A stretch of DNA of 42,274 nt from Asaia bogorensis (GCA_945873195.1 CAMCDA010000014.1:1-42274); one strand, 5' to 3'. Numbered from the stretch's first letter, positions 1 through 7,588 are shown. Notes: generated by a model from the letters alone, not told the origin. Program-made: numbers and translations.

Positions 1-20
1 TGCCGGGCCTGCGCCCGGCA
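1..20. terminator. GC-rich perfect hairpin downstream of the lipocalin gene
   Basis: Bases 1-8 (TGCCGGGC) and 13-20 (GCCCGGCA) form a perfect 8-bp stem with a 4-base loop. It lies 13 bases past the stop codon of the lipocalin gene on the minus strand. There is no T-run, so it may be a terminator-like stem or one of the short GC-rich intergenic palindromes that recur in this window (see 35006-35024 and 42057-42100). Confidence 0.45.
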
Positions 21-33
21 TGACGCATGACCC

Positions 34-630
34 TCAGCAGCCGGCCGGCTTCTCCACATGATCCACCAGGATCAACTCACCCACGGGGAAGCCCAGGCCA
101 CGCGCCTTGTCCACCAGCCCGGCCCGGATCGCCGGGTCCAGATTGGCCCGACGCGCCAGAATCCACAGATAGGACCGTGACGGACCCGAGACCAAGGCCC
201 ACTGGTATTCCTCCTGGTCCATGGCGATCACGTGATACCCGCCGGCGAACGGCCAGAAGAACGTCACCGACAGACTGCCCACATCCGGTGGCCCCTGGAA
301 CACCGCGCGCCCCTCGGCATCCTTCCAGCGGCAGTTCTTCGGATCATAGCCCCGGTTGAGCACACCGATCGACCCGTCCGGACGCGCCGTATAGGTCGCG
401 CTGACGTGGGTCAGGTCACGCTCGAAACTGTGATCGAGGCGCATGACCTCATACCAGACGCCCAGATAGCGGGTGGCGTCGAAGCCCCGAACTGGCTCGA
501 CCCCATCGGGCTTGCCGGTGCAGGCACCGAAGGAAAGAAGCAGGAGCAGGAACGGGATTGTCCGCCACCGCATCCAGAGGGCGCGCGAAGCACCGGGGTT
601 TGGGCCCGGGCGATCTGTATGCGTGATCAT
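34..630 (-). CDS. blc: Bacterial lipocalin (Blc-like lipoprotein)
   Basis: A 198-residue lipocalin. The N-terminus carries a hydrophobic stretch (about residues 24-36) ending in Gly-Ala-Cys at Cys37, a plausible lipoprotein box, so the protein is probably anchored in the outer membrane. The lipocalin signature G-V-W-Y-E lies at residues 57-61 and the remaining length fits one eight-stranded barrel. Blc family members bind lysophospholipids or fatty acids; the ligand here is not known. I chose the ATG at 630 because a GAAGG motif sits 7 bases upstream; the frame stays open to 690. It is the last gene of the left-hand operon of the RpoE-ChrR locus, 68 bases after the DUF6134-like gene. That context fits lipid transport or repair after membrane oxidation, which is inference. 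Confidence 0.88.
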   Translation of the reverse strand: MITHTDRPGPNPGASRALWMRWRTIPFLLLLLSFGACTGKPDGVEPVRGFDATRYLGVWYEVMRLDHSFERDLTHVSATYTARPDGSIGVLNRGYDPKNCRWKDAEGRAVFQGPPDVGSLSVTFFWPFAGGYHVIAMDQEEYQWALVSGPSRSYLWILARRANLDPAIRAGLVDKARGLGFPVGELILVDHVEKPAGC

Positions 631-698
631 TGGCGCGCCTTCATGGGAACGGATGTGGACAGCGGACCTAAGCGATCCGCCGCCAAACACAAGGGTCG

Positions 699-1364
699 TT
701 AAACCCTCTCATACCGGATCGGGGAGCCATCCTTGGCGACGAACCGCAAGGCGACCCAGTCCGGGCGGGCGTCGTACCAGGTGTCCAGATCGGCATCGCC
801 CCGGAGCGTGAAATGGTCGGCCTCGGTCCCAGCGGCCCCCGCCGGTCCGGCCAGACGAACCGGCCCGAGGCGCGTCACGACAGGGCGCATCAGTTCGGCG
901 GTCTGGGTGTTGATCATGGGACCATCGAGCATCCGCCGGTTCCAATGCGTGGCCGGCAAGGCGTTGGCCGGGGCGATATACCGGGGGACTGTCCGCCCCT
1001 CCACGCTATAGCCCTCGGGCACGCGCCGGATCATTGTCCGCCCAACAGTGCCATCATCGTTGGTCTCGGCGTCGAGGGATACGACGGTCCCATCCTCCCA
1101 CCGTTCCTCGGCGCGGTGGGTGTACCGGAAGAAGGTGAGAGGACCAAAACCGACCGCGATATCAACGATAACGCGGACGGTCAGGGTGTTGCCGGAGGGG
1201 CTGAAGGTCAGCACGTGCTTGCCGATGGGACTGTCATTGCGCAGGACGCGGAACGAGATGGACCCGCTGGTGGGAACCGGCAGGGCCACGGCGGGACGGA
1301 CGAGAGCGGCACACCCGGCCGCGGCCAGCAGCCCGCGGCGTCCCAAATGGAGGCTATTGGTCAT
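699..1364 (-). CDS. Exported DUF6134-like protein
   Basis: A 221-residue protein with an Arg-Arg followed by a hydrophobic segment (residues 9-28, ending in Ala-Val-Ala), resembling a Tat or Sec signal peptide, so it is probably periplasmic. The mature part looks like a beta-rich lipid-binding type fold and contains many Thr, Val and Arg residues, but I see no catalytic motif. I recognise the general pattern of the DUF6134 family, whose function is not established as far as I know. The ATG at 1364 overlaps the stop of the preceding DUF1365 gene in the four-base form ATGA, which fixes the start and suggests translational coupling. It is the third gene of the left-hand operon, so its role is probably tied to the lipid modification genes around it. 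Confidence 0.8.
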   Translation of the reverse strand: MTNSLHLGRRGLLAAAGCAALVRPAVALPVPTSGSISFRVLRNDSPIGKHVLTFSPSGNTLTVRVIVDIAVGFGPLTFFRYTHRAEERWEDGTVVSLDAETNDDGTVGRTMIRRVPEGYSVEGRTVPRYIAPANALPATHWNRRMLDGPMINTQTAELMRPVVTRLGPVRLAGPAGAAGTEADHFTLRGDADLDTWYDARPDWVALRFVAKDGSPIRYERV

Positions 1365-2140
1365 CGGATGATCTCCCCAGGCGGCGCGACGATGGTCACC
1401 GGCTCCTCCGGCGGCGCGGGACGCGGTTGCAGCCGCAGCCCCTTGCGCCAAAGCTTCAGGGCCTCCCAATGGATGGCCGTCATCACCCGCAGCGCCAGGA
1501 ACCCGTGGCGTAGCGCCAGGCCCAGCAAGGCGCCATCCGAGATCGCCGAACGCCGCCCGGTGAACGAAGCCGAAATGACCTTGCCCCGGGCGTCGCTGCC
1601 CTCAACGATCACCGCCGTCGTGGCGGCCGGGGGAACGATCCGGAAGTCATACGTCATGTCCATGCCCATGAAGGGAGAGACATAGAACTGCTTGTCGCAC
1701 CGCTGCCGGATGACGGCCGCACCGGGGTCGGTGACGGGGATCAGGTAGGAATGGCGTTCCCCGAAGGTGTTGTGGACCTCATACAGCATGGCCATCACCT
1801 GGCCGTCGCGATGGTGGCAGAAATAGACGCTGATCGGGTTGAACGCCCGCCCCAGAACCCGCGGCATGCACAGGACCCGGATCGGCCCGCCCTCGGTATC
1901 CAGCCCCGCCTGCCGCAGCAGCGCCTCGATCTGGACGCGCAAGGGCGTGTCCGAGCCATCCAAATGGTCACGATCCCGGAAGGCGACCAGGTTCGACCGG
2001 TTATGGGAAAAGAAAAGGCACGGCAGGACTGGCAATTCGTCCAGATCGATCAACATCCAGAACAGCCTGTAGCGCAGGCTATGCGTCACGGGGTGATAGC
2101 GATGATGGATCACCTCACCGACGTACAGAGCCGAGCTCAT
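1361..2140 (-). CDS. DUF1365 family protein
   Basis: A 259-residue protein matching the DUF1365 family in length and in its opening pattern, which has two His residues, a Pro and a Leu-Arg-Tyr segment within the first 25 residues. No enzymatic motif can be pointed to. DUF1365 genes are commonly found between a flavin amine-oxidase-like gene and a CFA-synthase-like gene, and both partners occur in this locus. In Rhodobacter sphaeroides, as I recall, a gene of this type is controlled by sigma-E and is needed for the singlet-oxygen response. The start overlaps the stop of the upstream flavoprotein gene by four bases (2137-2140). A role in fatty-acyl modification is inference from context. Confidence 0.88.
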   Translation of the reverse strand: MSSALYVGEVIHHRYHPVTHSLRYRLFWMLIDLDELPVLPCLFFSHNRSNLVAFRDRDHLDGSDTPLRVQIEALLRQAGLDTEGGPIRVLCMPRVLGRAFNPISVYFCHHRDGQVMAMLYEVHNTFGERHSYLIPVTDPGAAVIRQRCDKQFYVSPFMGMDMTYDFRIVPPAATTAVIVEGSDARGKVISASFTGRRSAISDGALLGLALRHGFLALRVMTAIHWEALKLWRKGLRLQPRPAPPEEPVTIVAPPGEIIR

Positions 2141-3480
2141 GCGGGCACCGGATCACGCAAGGGCGTGACGTGGATACGCCCATTTTCCGCCGGCACCGTC
2201 CAGGGGCGCCGCACACAGCCGAGCTGTTCGGCGACCGCAAGGCCGGATTGGAGACCATCCTCGTGAAACCCCGCGCCGAAATAGGCGCCGCAGAACCAGG
2301 TCTGACGCTGCCCTTGCAAGGACCAGAGCGCCCGCTGCGCCGCCATCGCCGCCAGATTGAACTGCGGATGGTCGTACTGCTCGGTGTGCAGCACGGTCTC
2401 CGGCCGCGGCTGCCACGCCTGATCGCTCGACGACAGCGTGACGAACAGAGGGGACTCCGCCGGCAGGCCCTGCAGACGGTTCATCCAATAGGTCACGACA
2501 GCCTGATCCGACGCGTCGCGCCGGCCGAGGTAATTCCAGCTCGACCAGGCCCGGCGCCGAACCGGCATTCCCCCGGGGTCCGTGTGCAGCACGGCGACAT
2601 TCCGTGCATAGGGGATCGCCCCCAGCAACCGGCTCTCGGTCAGCGACGGATCTTCCAACAGTCCCAACGCCTGATCCGCATGCGTCCCAATCACCACCGC
2701 ATCAAACGCTCGGCTTTCCCCCGTGGCATCCCGCACCAGGGCCCGGCCGCCGATACGACGCACCCCGACAGCCGGTCGGTTCAACAACAGGCCGTCGCCG
2801 AGATCCTTGATCATGGCCCGGACATATTCCCGGCTGCCACCATCAACGGTGCGCCAGATGGGGCGATCCCGGAACCGCAAAAGACCGTGGTTTTCACAAA
2901 AGGCGATGAACGAACGCATGGGAAAATCCCGCAGGCGCATGGTCGATCCAGACCAGATCGCCGCGGCCATCGGCAGCAGGTGGTCGGTCTGGAATGCCGA
3001 ACCATAGCCATTCCGATCGAGATACGAACCAATCGTCTCGGACGCCAAGGCGATGTCCTGTGGCGCCGACTGATAGAACCGGCGCAAATCGGCCAGCATC
3101 GACCAGAACCGCGGCCGCAGGATGTTGGACGGCTGGGCGAACAACCCGCCGAGGTCGGTGCCCGCATACTCAAGCTGCCCGTCATCGATCGAGACCGCGA
3201 AGCTCATGTCCGACGCCTTGGTGGCGACGCCCAGATGACTGAACAAGGCGGTCAGGTTCGGGTAGGTGTGTTCATTATAGACGATGAAGCCGGTATCGAC
3301 GGCGATCCCCCCAGACTGGGTCGGCGCGACAATCGTATTGCTGTGCCCGCCGGGACGCTGGGCCGTTTCATACACTGTTACCTGATGACGCCGGGCGAGC
3401 AGCCACGCGGCGCTCAAGCCCGAAATTCCGCTGCCGATAACCGCGATGGAGCGTCGTTCGCCGCCATTCAAATCCCACAT
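2137..3480 (-). CDS. FAD-dependent amine-oxidase-like oxidoreductase (COG2907 type)
   Basis: A 447-residue flavoprotein. A Rossmann dinucleotide-binding motif G-S-G-I-S-G lies at residues 16-21, with the ribose-binding Glu near residue 38 and the R-P-G-G-H-S segment just after it. The C-terminal C-G-A-Y-F-G-A-G-F-H-E-D-G segment is typical of the family. These proteins resemble fatty-acid and carotenoid desaturases and accompany CFA-synthase-like methyltransferases. In R. sphaeroides a homologous flavoprotein under sigma-E control takes part in making furan fatty acids (recalled, not checked). Activity on a methylated acyl chain is therefore a reasonable inference. It is the first gene of the leftward operon. 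A GAGGG ribosome-binding site sits just upstream of the ATG at 3480, and an ECF-type promoter element is proposed at 3522-3550. Confidence 0.92.
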   Translation of the reverse strand: MWDLNGGERRSIAVIGSGISGLSAAWLLARRHQVTVYETAQRPGGHSNTIVAPTQSGGIAVDTGFIVYNEHTYPNLTALFSHLGVATKASDMSFAVSIDDGQLEYAGTDLGGLFAQPSNILRPRFWSMLADLRRFYQSAPQDIALASETIGSYLDRNGYGSAFQTDHLLPMAAAIWSGSTMRLRDFPMRSFIAFCENHGLLRFRDRPIWRTVDGGSREYVRAMIKDLGDGLLLNRPAVGVRRIGGRALVRDATGESRAFDAVVIGTHADQALGLLEDPSLTESRLLGAIPYARNVAVLHTDPGGMPVRRRAWSSWNYLGRRDASDQAVVTYWMNRLQGLPAESPLFVTLSSSDQAWQPRPETVLHTEQYDHPQFNLAAMAAQRALWSLQGQRQTWFCGAYFGAGFHEDGLQSGLAVAEQLGCVRRPWTVPAENGRIHVTPLRDPVPA

Positions 3481-3521
3481 ACCAACCCTCGTGCGCCTTT
3501 GCCGCCAAATCGGCTACATAT

Positions 3522-3550
3522 TCCTACGAGCCGCCCTACAGCTTGGATCA
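3522..3550 (-). promoter_or_regulatory. Predicted RpoE (ECF11) promoter for the leftward operon
   Basis: Read on the minus strand, TGATCC (3550-3545) is followed after exactly 18 bases by TAGGA (3526-3522). This fits the pattern I recall for R. sphaeroides sigma-E promoters (TGATCC, 18 bases, TAA-type). The predicted transcript start near 3515 leaves a leader of about 35 bases before the flavoprotein ATG. A second TGATCC lies 14 bases upstream (3564-3559) because of a 14-bp tandem repeat. Confidence 0.6.
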
Positions 3551-3570
3551 TGCCGGTTGGATCATGCCGG
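3543..3570. repeat. Perfect 14-bp tandem repeat carrying the minus-strand -35 element
   Basis: The unit TTGGATCATGCCGG occurs twice head to tail, at 3543-3556 and 3557-3570, without mismatch. Each copy contains the complement of TGATCC. An inverted copy of its first eight bases (TGATCCAA) lies at 3578-3585, inside the opposite promoter. The region therefore has three ECF-type -35 hexamers. Confidence 0.8.
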
Positions 3571-3577
3571 CTGGGCG

Positions 3578-3606
3578 TGATCCAATCCCGAAATAGCCGC
3601 GTAAGA
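3578..3606 (+). promoter_or_regulatory. Predicted RpoE (ECF11) autoregulatory promoter of the rpoE-chrR operon
   Basis: TGATCC at 3578-3583 and TAAGA at 3602-3606 are separated by exactly 18 bases, the arrangement I recall for R. sphaeroides sigma-E promoters. The expected transcript start is about 3612-3614. This places the ATGs at 3612 and 3616 at the very 5' end of the message and gives the GTG at 3714 a leader of roughly 100 bases. Confidence 0.65.
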
Positions 3607-3615
3607 GGGGCATGA

Positions 3616-3717
3616 ATGGAACAACGCTTCATTTTCCGCGAATGGCAATACTGGCCGAACCGCCGCCTCGGCGCGGGACGGCTCGACCACGGCGCGTCCT
3701 GGGGTTTCGCCGCGTGA
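3616..3717 (+). CDS. Possible 33-codon leader ORF coupled to the sigma factor gene
   Basis: A short ORF begins at the ATG at 3616 and ends with TGA at 3715-3717. That stop overlaps the proposed GTG start of the sigma factor (3714-3716) in the four-base form GTGA used by other gene pairs here. The peptide is rich in Arg and Trp and ends in Gly-Phe-Ala-Ala; I recognise no family. If the promoter at 3578-3606 is right, the ORF would start only a few bases from the transcript 5' end, and the GAGG at 3606-3609 would mostly not serve as a ribosome-binding site. It may be a leaderless coupling peptide or simply chance. Confidence 0.3.
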   Translation: MEQRFIFREWQYWPNRRLGAGRLDHGASWGFAA

Positions 3718-4283
3718 GTCAGGCCGAACGGACAGTCGTTGAACCAGACCATGCGGCGCTGATCCGCGCGATCGCCGACCGGGCCGACCGCGAAGCGTTT
3801 GCCACCCTGTTCGGCCAATTCGCGCCGCGGGTGAAGGCGTGGATGCTGCGGTCCGGCGCTACCGACGGCACGGCCGAGGAGTTGGCCCAGGAAACCATGC
3901 TGACCGTGTGGCGCAAGGCCGCGCTGTATGATCGGGAGAAAGCCGCGCCCGCGACCTGGATCTTTACCATCGCGCGAAACCTGCGGATCGACGCGGTGCG
4001 GCGGGAACGCCACCCCGATTCCTTGATGCCCGATCCGGCCGACGCGCCCGAACCACCGCCCCAGGCCGACCAATTACTGCACAAATCAGACACGGAGACC
4101 CGCATCAAGCGCGCCCTTTCCACGCTGTCCGCCGATCAGGTTGAGGTGGTTCAACTCGCCTTCTTCCAGGACAAGCCTCATTCCGAAATTGAACGGACGC
4201 TCAAGATTCCCCTTGGCACCGTGAAGTCGCGCCTGCGGCTCGCGATGGCCCGTCTGCGTTCTGCCCTGGAGGATTTGGCGTGA
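3714..4283 (+). CDS. rpoE: ECF RNA polymerase sigma factor, RpoE of the ChrR-controlled (ECF11) group
   Basis: A 189-residue sigma-70 family ECF factor. Region 2 is clear (AFATLFGQFAPRVKAW through TWIFTIARNLRIDAVRRE), and so is the C-terminal region 4 helix-turn-helix with P-L-G-T-V-K-S-R-L-R. I chose GTG 3714 because homologues begin about ten residues before the conserved A-L-I-R-A-I segment, a GGGG lies nine bases upstream, and the start overlaps the small upstream ORF by four bases. The frame is open to an ATG at 3612, which would add 34 Arg/Pro-rich residues. The next gene is its anti-sigma factor, overlapping by four bases (GTGA at 4280-4283). The protein should direct transcription from the two outward promoters at 3522-3606 once released from ChrR, as the R. 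sphaeroides pair does on singlet oxygen stress. Confidence 0.93.
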   Translation: MSQAERTVVEPDHAALIRAIADRADREAFATLFGQFAPRVKAWMLRSGATDGTAEELAQETMLTVWRKAALYDREKAAPATWIFTIARNLRIDAVRRERHPDSLMPDPADAPEPPPQADQLLHKSDTETRIKRALSTLSADQVEVVQLAFFQDKPHSEIERTLKIPLGTVKSRLRLAMARLRSALEDLA

Positions 4284-4897
4284 GCGATCATCATCCGAGC
4301 GACACGACCCTCGCGCTTTACGCGGCGGGCACCCTGCCCGAGGGGTTGGCAATGGTCGTGGCAACGCATCTCACGTTCTGCCCGGACTGCCGGCGGATCG
4401 GCCGAACATTCGAGGCAACCGGCGGCGCGATATTGTCGGACCTGGCCCCCGTGGCGATGGCCGAGGACGCCCTGACACGCGTATTGGCCCGCACCGCGGA
4501 ACCGGCGCCAGCCCCGGCATCACCGGCCTTGCGGAATGTGGGTCTACCCGCGCCGCTGGACCGTTGCGATTTCGGTCGGTGGTGGCCTGTTGCGCCCGGG
4601 CTGCGCTGGCGCCCGATGCGGGTGTCAGGCAGAGCGTGGGCAGGTTTGTTGGCTGTGGCGCCAGGACGATCGATGCCGCGACATGGTCATGACGGACTGG
4701 AACTGGCCTGTGTGCTGCGGGGTTCCTTCGTCGATGCTCACGGCCGTTATGCCGCCGGCGACCTCTCGGAACCCGAGCATGATCACGACGTCCCGCCACG
4801 TGTGGATTCAAATGAAACCTGTGTCTGTGTGATCGCCACCGAAGGCGTTCGGATGCGCGGCATGCTCGGATCCCTGCAACGCATGTTCGGCCGATGA
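4280..4897 (+). CDS. chrR: Zinc anti-sigma factor ChrR with C-terminal cupin
   Basis: A 205-residue ChrR protein. The N-terminal anti-sigma domain has the zinc ligands His5 (or His4), His30, Cys34 and Cys37, one residue offset from the His6/His31/Cys35/Cys38 I recall for R. sphaeroides ChrR. The C-terminal cupin domain (about residues 100-190) holds H-G-H-D-G-L-E with His135, His137 and Glu141, plus His167/His169, the second metal site. In R. sphaeroides the N-terminal domain binds and inhibits the sigma factor, and the cupin domain is needed for the response to singlet oxygen. Both metal sites appear intact, so the sensor should work. The GTG start overlaps the sigma factor stop by four bases, keeping the two proteins in step. 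Confidence 0.93.
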   Translation: MSDHHPSDTTLALYAAGTLPEGLAMVVATHLTFCPDCRRIGRTFEATGGAILSDLAPVAMAEDALTRVLARTAEPAPAPASPALRNVGLPAPLDRCDFGRWWPVAPGLRWRPMRVSGRAWAGLLAVAPGRSMPRHGHDGLELACVLRGSFVDAHGRYAAGDLSEPEHDHDVPPRVDSNETCVCVIATEGVRMRGMLGSLQRMFGR

Positions 4898-4904
4898 ACG
4901 CGCG

Positions 4905-5777
4905 ATGCTGCGGATCGTTCTGATGTTGACTGGGCTATTGTCTGCCTGTTCACCGGTGAGCGTCTTGAACGCGCTTGCACCCCGTGACGGAATCACGGTT
5001 ACGCAGGACGTGGCCTATGATACCGGGCCTCGGCGCGGGTTGGATGTCTATTCGACCGGACAGGGCTCAGCGCCCGTCGTGGTGTTTTTCTATGGTGGCG
5101 GATGGCGTAGCGGCGACAAGGCGGCATACCACTTCGTCGGGTCCGCCTTGGCGGAGCGCGGCTATGTCGCGGTCGTTCCTGACTACCGAGTGTATCCAGA
5201 CGCACTTTTCCCGGACTTCCTGCGCGATGGGGCGCAGGCCGTGGCATGGACAAAGCGGGAAATCGCTCGTTACGGCGGTGACCCTTGCCGTATCGTACTG
5301 ATGGGCCATTCCGCCGGCGCGTATATCGCAACGATGCTGGCGCTGGACCAGCAGTGGATGACCGAACAGGGCATGAACCCCGACCGGGATCTCGCGGGCG
5401 TGGTCGGACTATCTGGCCCGTATGATTTCCTGCCGCTGCGTGATCCAGAACTGGGGGTCATCTTCGCGCCCGCCGGTGATTTGCAGACGAGCCAGCCCAT
5501 CACATTCGCGCGAAGTGATGCCGCGCCCATGCTGTTGGCCCATGGTCGGGTCGATAGCGTCGTGTGGTCGCGCAACACGACGCGCCTGGCCGCGGCCGTG
5601 CGGGCGTTGGGTGGCCAGGCGGAGGAACGGCTTTATCCTGGTCTGGGTCATGCCCCCTTGATTGGCGCGATCGCGTCACCGCTGCGGTGGCTGGCACCCG
5701 TCATGTCGGATGTCGATGCGTTTGTCGGCGCGAAGACCGCGCCGTGTTCTACCAACCCCCCGGTGGCCAGGTCATGA
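4905..5777 (+). CDS. Alpha/beta hydrolase lipoprotein (carboxylesterase/BD-FAE type)
   Basis: A 290-residue alpha/beta hydrolase. The N-terminus is a lipoprotein signal ending in L-L-S-A-C with Cys15, so the enzyme is probably membrane-anchored outside the cytoplasm. The oxyanion-hole segment Y-G-G-G-W lies at about residues 63-67, the nucleophile elbow G-H-S-A-G places Ser136, and Asp217 and His249 complete a credible triad. The family contains esterases, lipases and arylformamidase-like enzymes; the substrate cannot be read from sequence. It lies 7 bases after chrR and overlaps the next gene by ATGA (5774-5777), so it belongs to the rpoE operon. Removal of oxidised acyl chains or release of fatty acids from membrane lipids would fit the neighbourhood, as inference. 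Confidence 0.88.
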   Translation: MLRIVLMLTGLLSACSPVSVLNALAPRDGITVTQDVAYDTGPRRGLDVYSTGQGSAPVVVFFYGGGWRSGDKAAYHFVGSALAERGYVAVVPDYRVYPDALFPDFLRDGAQAVAWTKREIARYGGDPCRIVLMGHSAGAYIATMLALDQQWMTEQGMNPDRDLAGVVGLSGPYDFLPLRDPELGVIFAPAGDLQTSQPITFARSDAAPMLLAHGRVDSVVWSRNTTRLAAAVRALGGQAEERLYPGLGHAPLIGAIASPLRWLAPVMSDVDAFVGAKTAPCSTNPPVARS

Positions 5778-6553
5778 TTGCGTTCATCGCTATACCGATA
5801 TTTCTATCGGTCGCCATGACCGTAGCGTGGCTATGGCAAAAGCGTTTTGGCAATGCTGGAAGCGTTGATTCAGTATGGTCGTTTGCGATGGGAGCCGGCG
5901 GCGTGGCTGCTGCTCTGCTGCCATCCCCATCGACCGCGTCGTCACGCCAGATTATCGTTGCCATTCTGGTGGCGCTCTGGTCCACGCGCCTGGGGTGGCA
6001 TATCGCGGCCCGTTCCGCGAAGGATCCCGAGGACGCGCGCTATGCCGCGTTGCGGAAGGAATGGGGGCCGAGTTTCCAGTTCCGCTTGTTCTGGTTCTTG
6101 CAGATCCAGGCGGCCGCGGCGGCCTTACTGGTCCTTTCGATGGGTCTGGCCGCGCATAACCAGGCACCTTTCCCGCGCGTTACGGACATTCTGGCGGTTG
6201 TCATCCTGCTCGTTTCGATCGGAGGCGAGGCCTTGTCCGATGCGTGGCTGCGGCGGTTCAAATCAAATCCCGCCCATCGTGGACGCGTGTGCGACACCGG
6301 ACCTTGGGCCTGGTCACGCCATCCGAACTACTTCTTCGAATGGCTCGGCTGGCTGGCCTATCCGCTTCTGGCCATTGGTCCGTCCGAGTGGGGTTGGCTG
6401 GCACTGACCGGGCCCGCGTTCATGTATTATTTGCTCGTTCACGTGTCTGGCATTCCGCTGCTGGAACGACAGATGCTGGCGTCGCGCGGTGACGCTTATC
6501 GCGCCTATCAGGCCCGCGTGAGCGCATTCTTTCCTCTCCCAACAAGGCGGTGA
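5774..6553 (+). CDS. DUF1295 membrane protein (steroid 5-alpha-reductase-like)
   Basis: A 259-residue polytopic membrane protein with about six or seven hydrophobic segments. The C-terminal half has the family signature G-P-W-A-W-S-R-H-P-N-Y-F and a closing E-R-Q-M-L then R-G-D-A-Y-R-A-Y-Q segment typical of DUF1295. These proteins share a fold with isoprenylcysteine methyltransferases and steroid/enoyl reductases, but the reaction of DUF1295 members is not known to me. ATG 5774 overlaps the hydrolase stop by four bases; the frame is open further upstream but those starts lie inside the hydrolase gene. Association with CFA-synthase-like and flavoprotein genes is common, which points to a role in acyl-chain modification in the membrane. 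Confidence 0.88.
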   Translation: MIAFIAIPIFLSVAMTVAWLWQKRFGNAGSVDSVWSFAMGAGGVAAALLPSPSTASSRQIIVAILVALWSTRLGWHIAARSAKDPEDARYAALRKEWGPSFQFRLFWFLQIQAAAAALLVLSMGLAAHNQAPFPRVTDILAVVILLVSIGGEALSDAWLRRFKSNPAHRGRVCDTGPWAWSRHPNYFFEWLGWLAYPLLAIGPSEWGWLALTGPAFMYYLLVHVSGIPLLERQMLASRGDAYRAYQARVSAFFPLPTRR

Positions 6554-6557
6554 TCGC

Positions 6558-7583
6558 ATGACCCTCATTTCAGCCGCCGCCCACATGATCGAGCGTGTGC
6601 CCCTGCCGGACAGGGTAACATCCGCGGGTATCTCCTTTCTTGTGGAACGCACCCGGCGCCGCCTACGACATGGCAACGGCGAGGAGTCATTTGCGCAACT
6701 GATGGCGCGTCATCCGATCGCGGTTCGGCCGGATGCCGCCAATGCGCAACAGTATGAGGTACCAGCCGGATTTTTTGACCTCGTTTTGGGACCAAATCGG
6801 AAATACTCCTGCTGTCTCTATGCCAAAGACACGGATACCTTGGCTGACGCCGAGGAGCGCGCGTTGGCTGAGACCGCGATGCACGCTGATCTGACCGATG
6901 GGCAGCAAATTCTGGAGCTGGGCTGCGGCTGGGGTTCATTGAGCCTGTGGATGGCTTCGCGCTTTCCATCGTCCCGTATCGTATCGGTATCCAATTCGCA
7001 TTCTCAGCGTGCGTTTATCGAGGCCGAAGCCAGGCGTCGCGGTTTGGAGAACCTGCGGGTTGTGACCGCCGACATGAATGATTTTGATACCGACATGCTG
7101 TTCGACCGCGTCGTATCGGTCGAAATGTTTGAGCATATGACGAACTGGCAGGCTCTGCTTGCGCGTGTTCACGGCTGGTTGCGGCCTGATGGACGGTTGT
7201 TCCTGCACGTGTTCAGCCACCGGTCGACGCCCTACCTGTTCGACAGCAATGACAAGGAAGATTGGATCGCGCAGCATTTCTTCACCGGCGGGATCATGCC
7301 AAGCCATGGGTTGATCAGGCATGTTTCGGGGGCATTTGAGCTGGAGCAGGATTGGCAGTGGAACGGTGAGAATTATGCCCGCACCGCGCGTGATTGGCTT
7401 GCGCGCTTTGACCGGGCCGGCGAGCCGTTGGAGGCGGTATTAAAGGAAACCTATGGGTCGGACGCGACATTATGGCGGCGGCGTTGGCGGCTGTTCTTTT
7501 TGGCAACCGCGGGCCTGTTCGGCCATGCAGACGGGAGCGAGTGGGGTGTGAGTCATTACCGCCTACGCCCTCGTAGCGGTTAG
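6558..7583 (+). CDS. CFA-synthase-like SAM-dependent methyltransferase
   Basis: A 341-residue class I methyltransferase of the cyclopropane-fatty-acyl-phospholipid synthase family. The SAM-binding motif E-L-G-C-G-W-G is at residues 120-126. The segments V-S-V-E-M-F-E-H-M (187-195) and D-W-I-A-Q-H-F-F-T-G-G-I-M-P-S (235-249) place it with the subgroup that differs from classical E. coli Cfa, which reads S-V-G-M-F-E-H-V instead. This subgroup includes the sigma-E regulated R. sphaeroides methylase that methylates unsaturated acyl chains on the way to furan fatty acids (recalled). It lies 4 bases after the DUF1295 gene. The likely substrate is a monounsaturated acyl chain of phospholipid; whether the product is cyclopropane, methylated alkene or a furan precursor is open. 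Confidence 0.92.
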   Translation: MTLISAAAHMIERVPLPDRVTSAGISFLVERTRRRLRHGNGEESFAQLMARHPIAVRPDAANAQQYEVPAGFFDLVLGPNRKYSCCLYAKDTDTLADAEERALAETAMHADLTDGQQILELGCGWGSLSLWMASRFPSSRIVSVSNSHSQRAFIEAEARRRGLENLRVVTADMNDFDTDMLFDRVVSVEMFEHMTNWQALLARVHGWLRPDGRLFLHVFSHRSTPYLFDSNDKEDWIAQHFFTGGIMPSHGLIRHVSGAFELEQDWQWNGENYARTARDWLARFDRAGEPLEAVLKETYGSDATLWRRRWRLFFLATAGLFGHADGSEWGVSHYRLRPRSG

Positions 7584-7588
7584 CATCG

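Noticed and set aside
2170-3615. A 481-codon plus-strand frame over the flavoprotein gene
   Set aside because: Its translation is Arg/Pro-rich with no motif, while the minus strand has a complete FAD-binding protein.
5564-5773. An upstream extension of the DUF1295 gene
   Set aside because: The extra 70 residues lie inside the hydrolase gene and are not hydrophobic; the ATGA junction at 5774 is the natural start.
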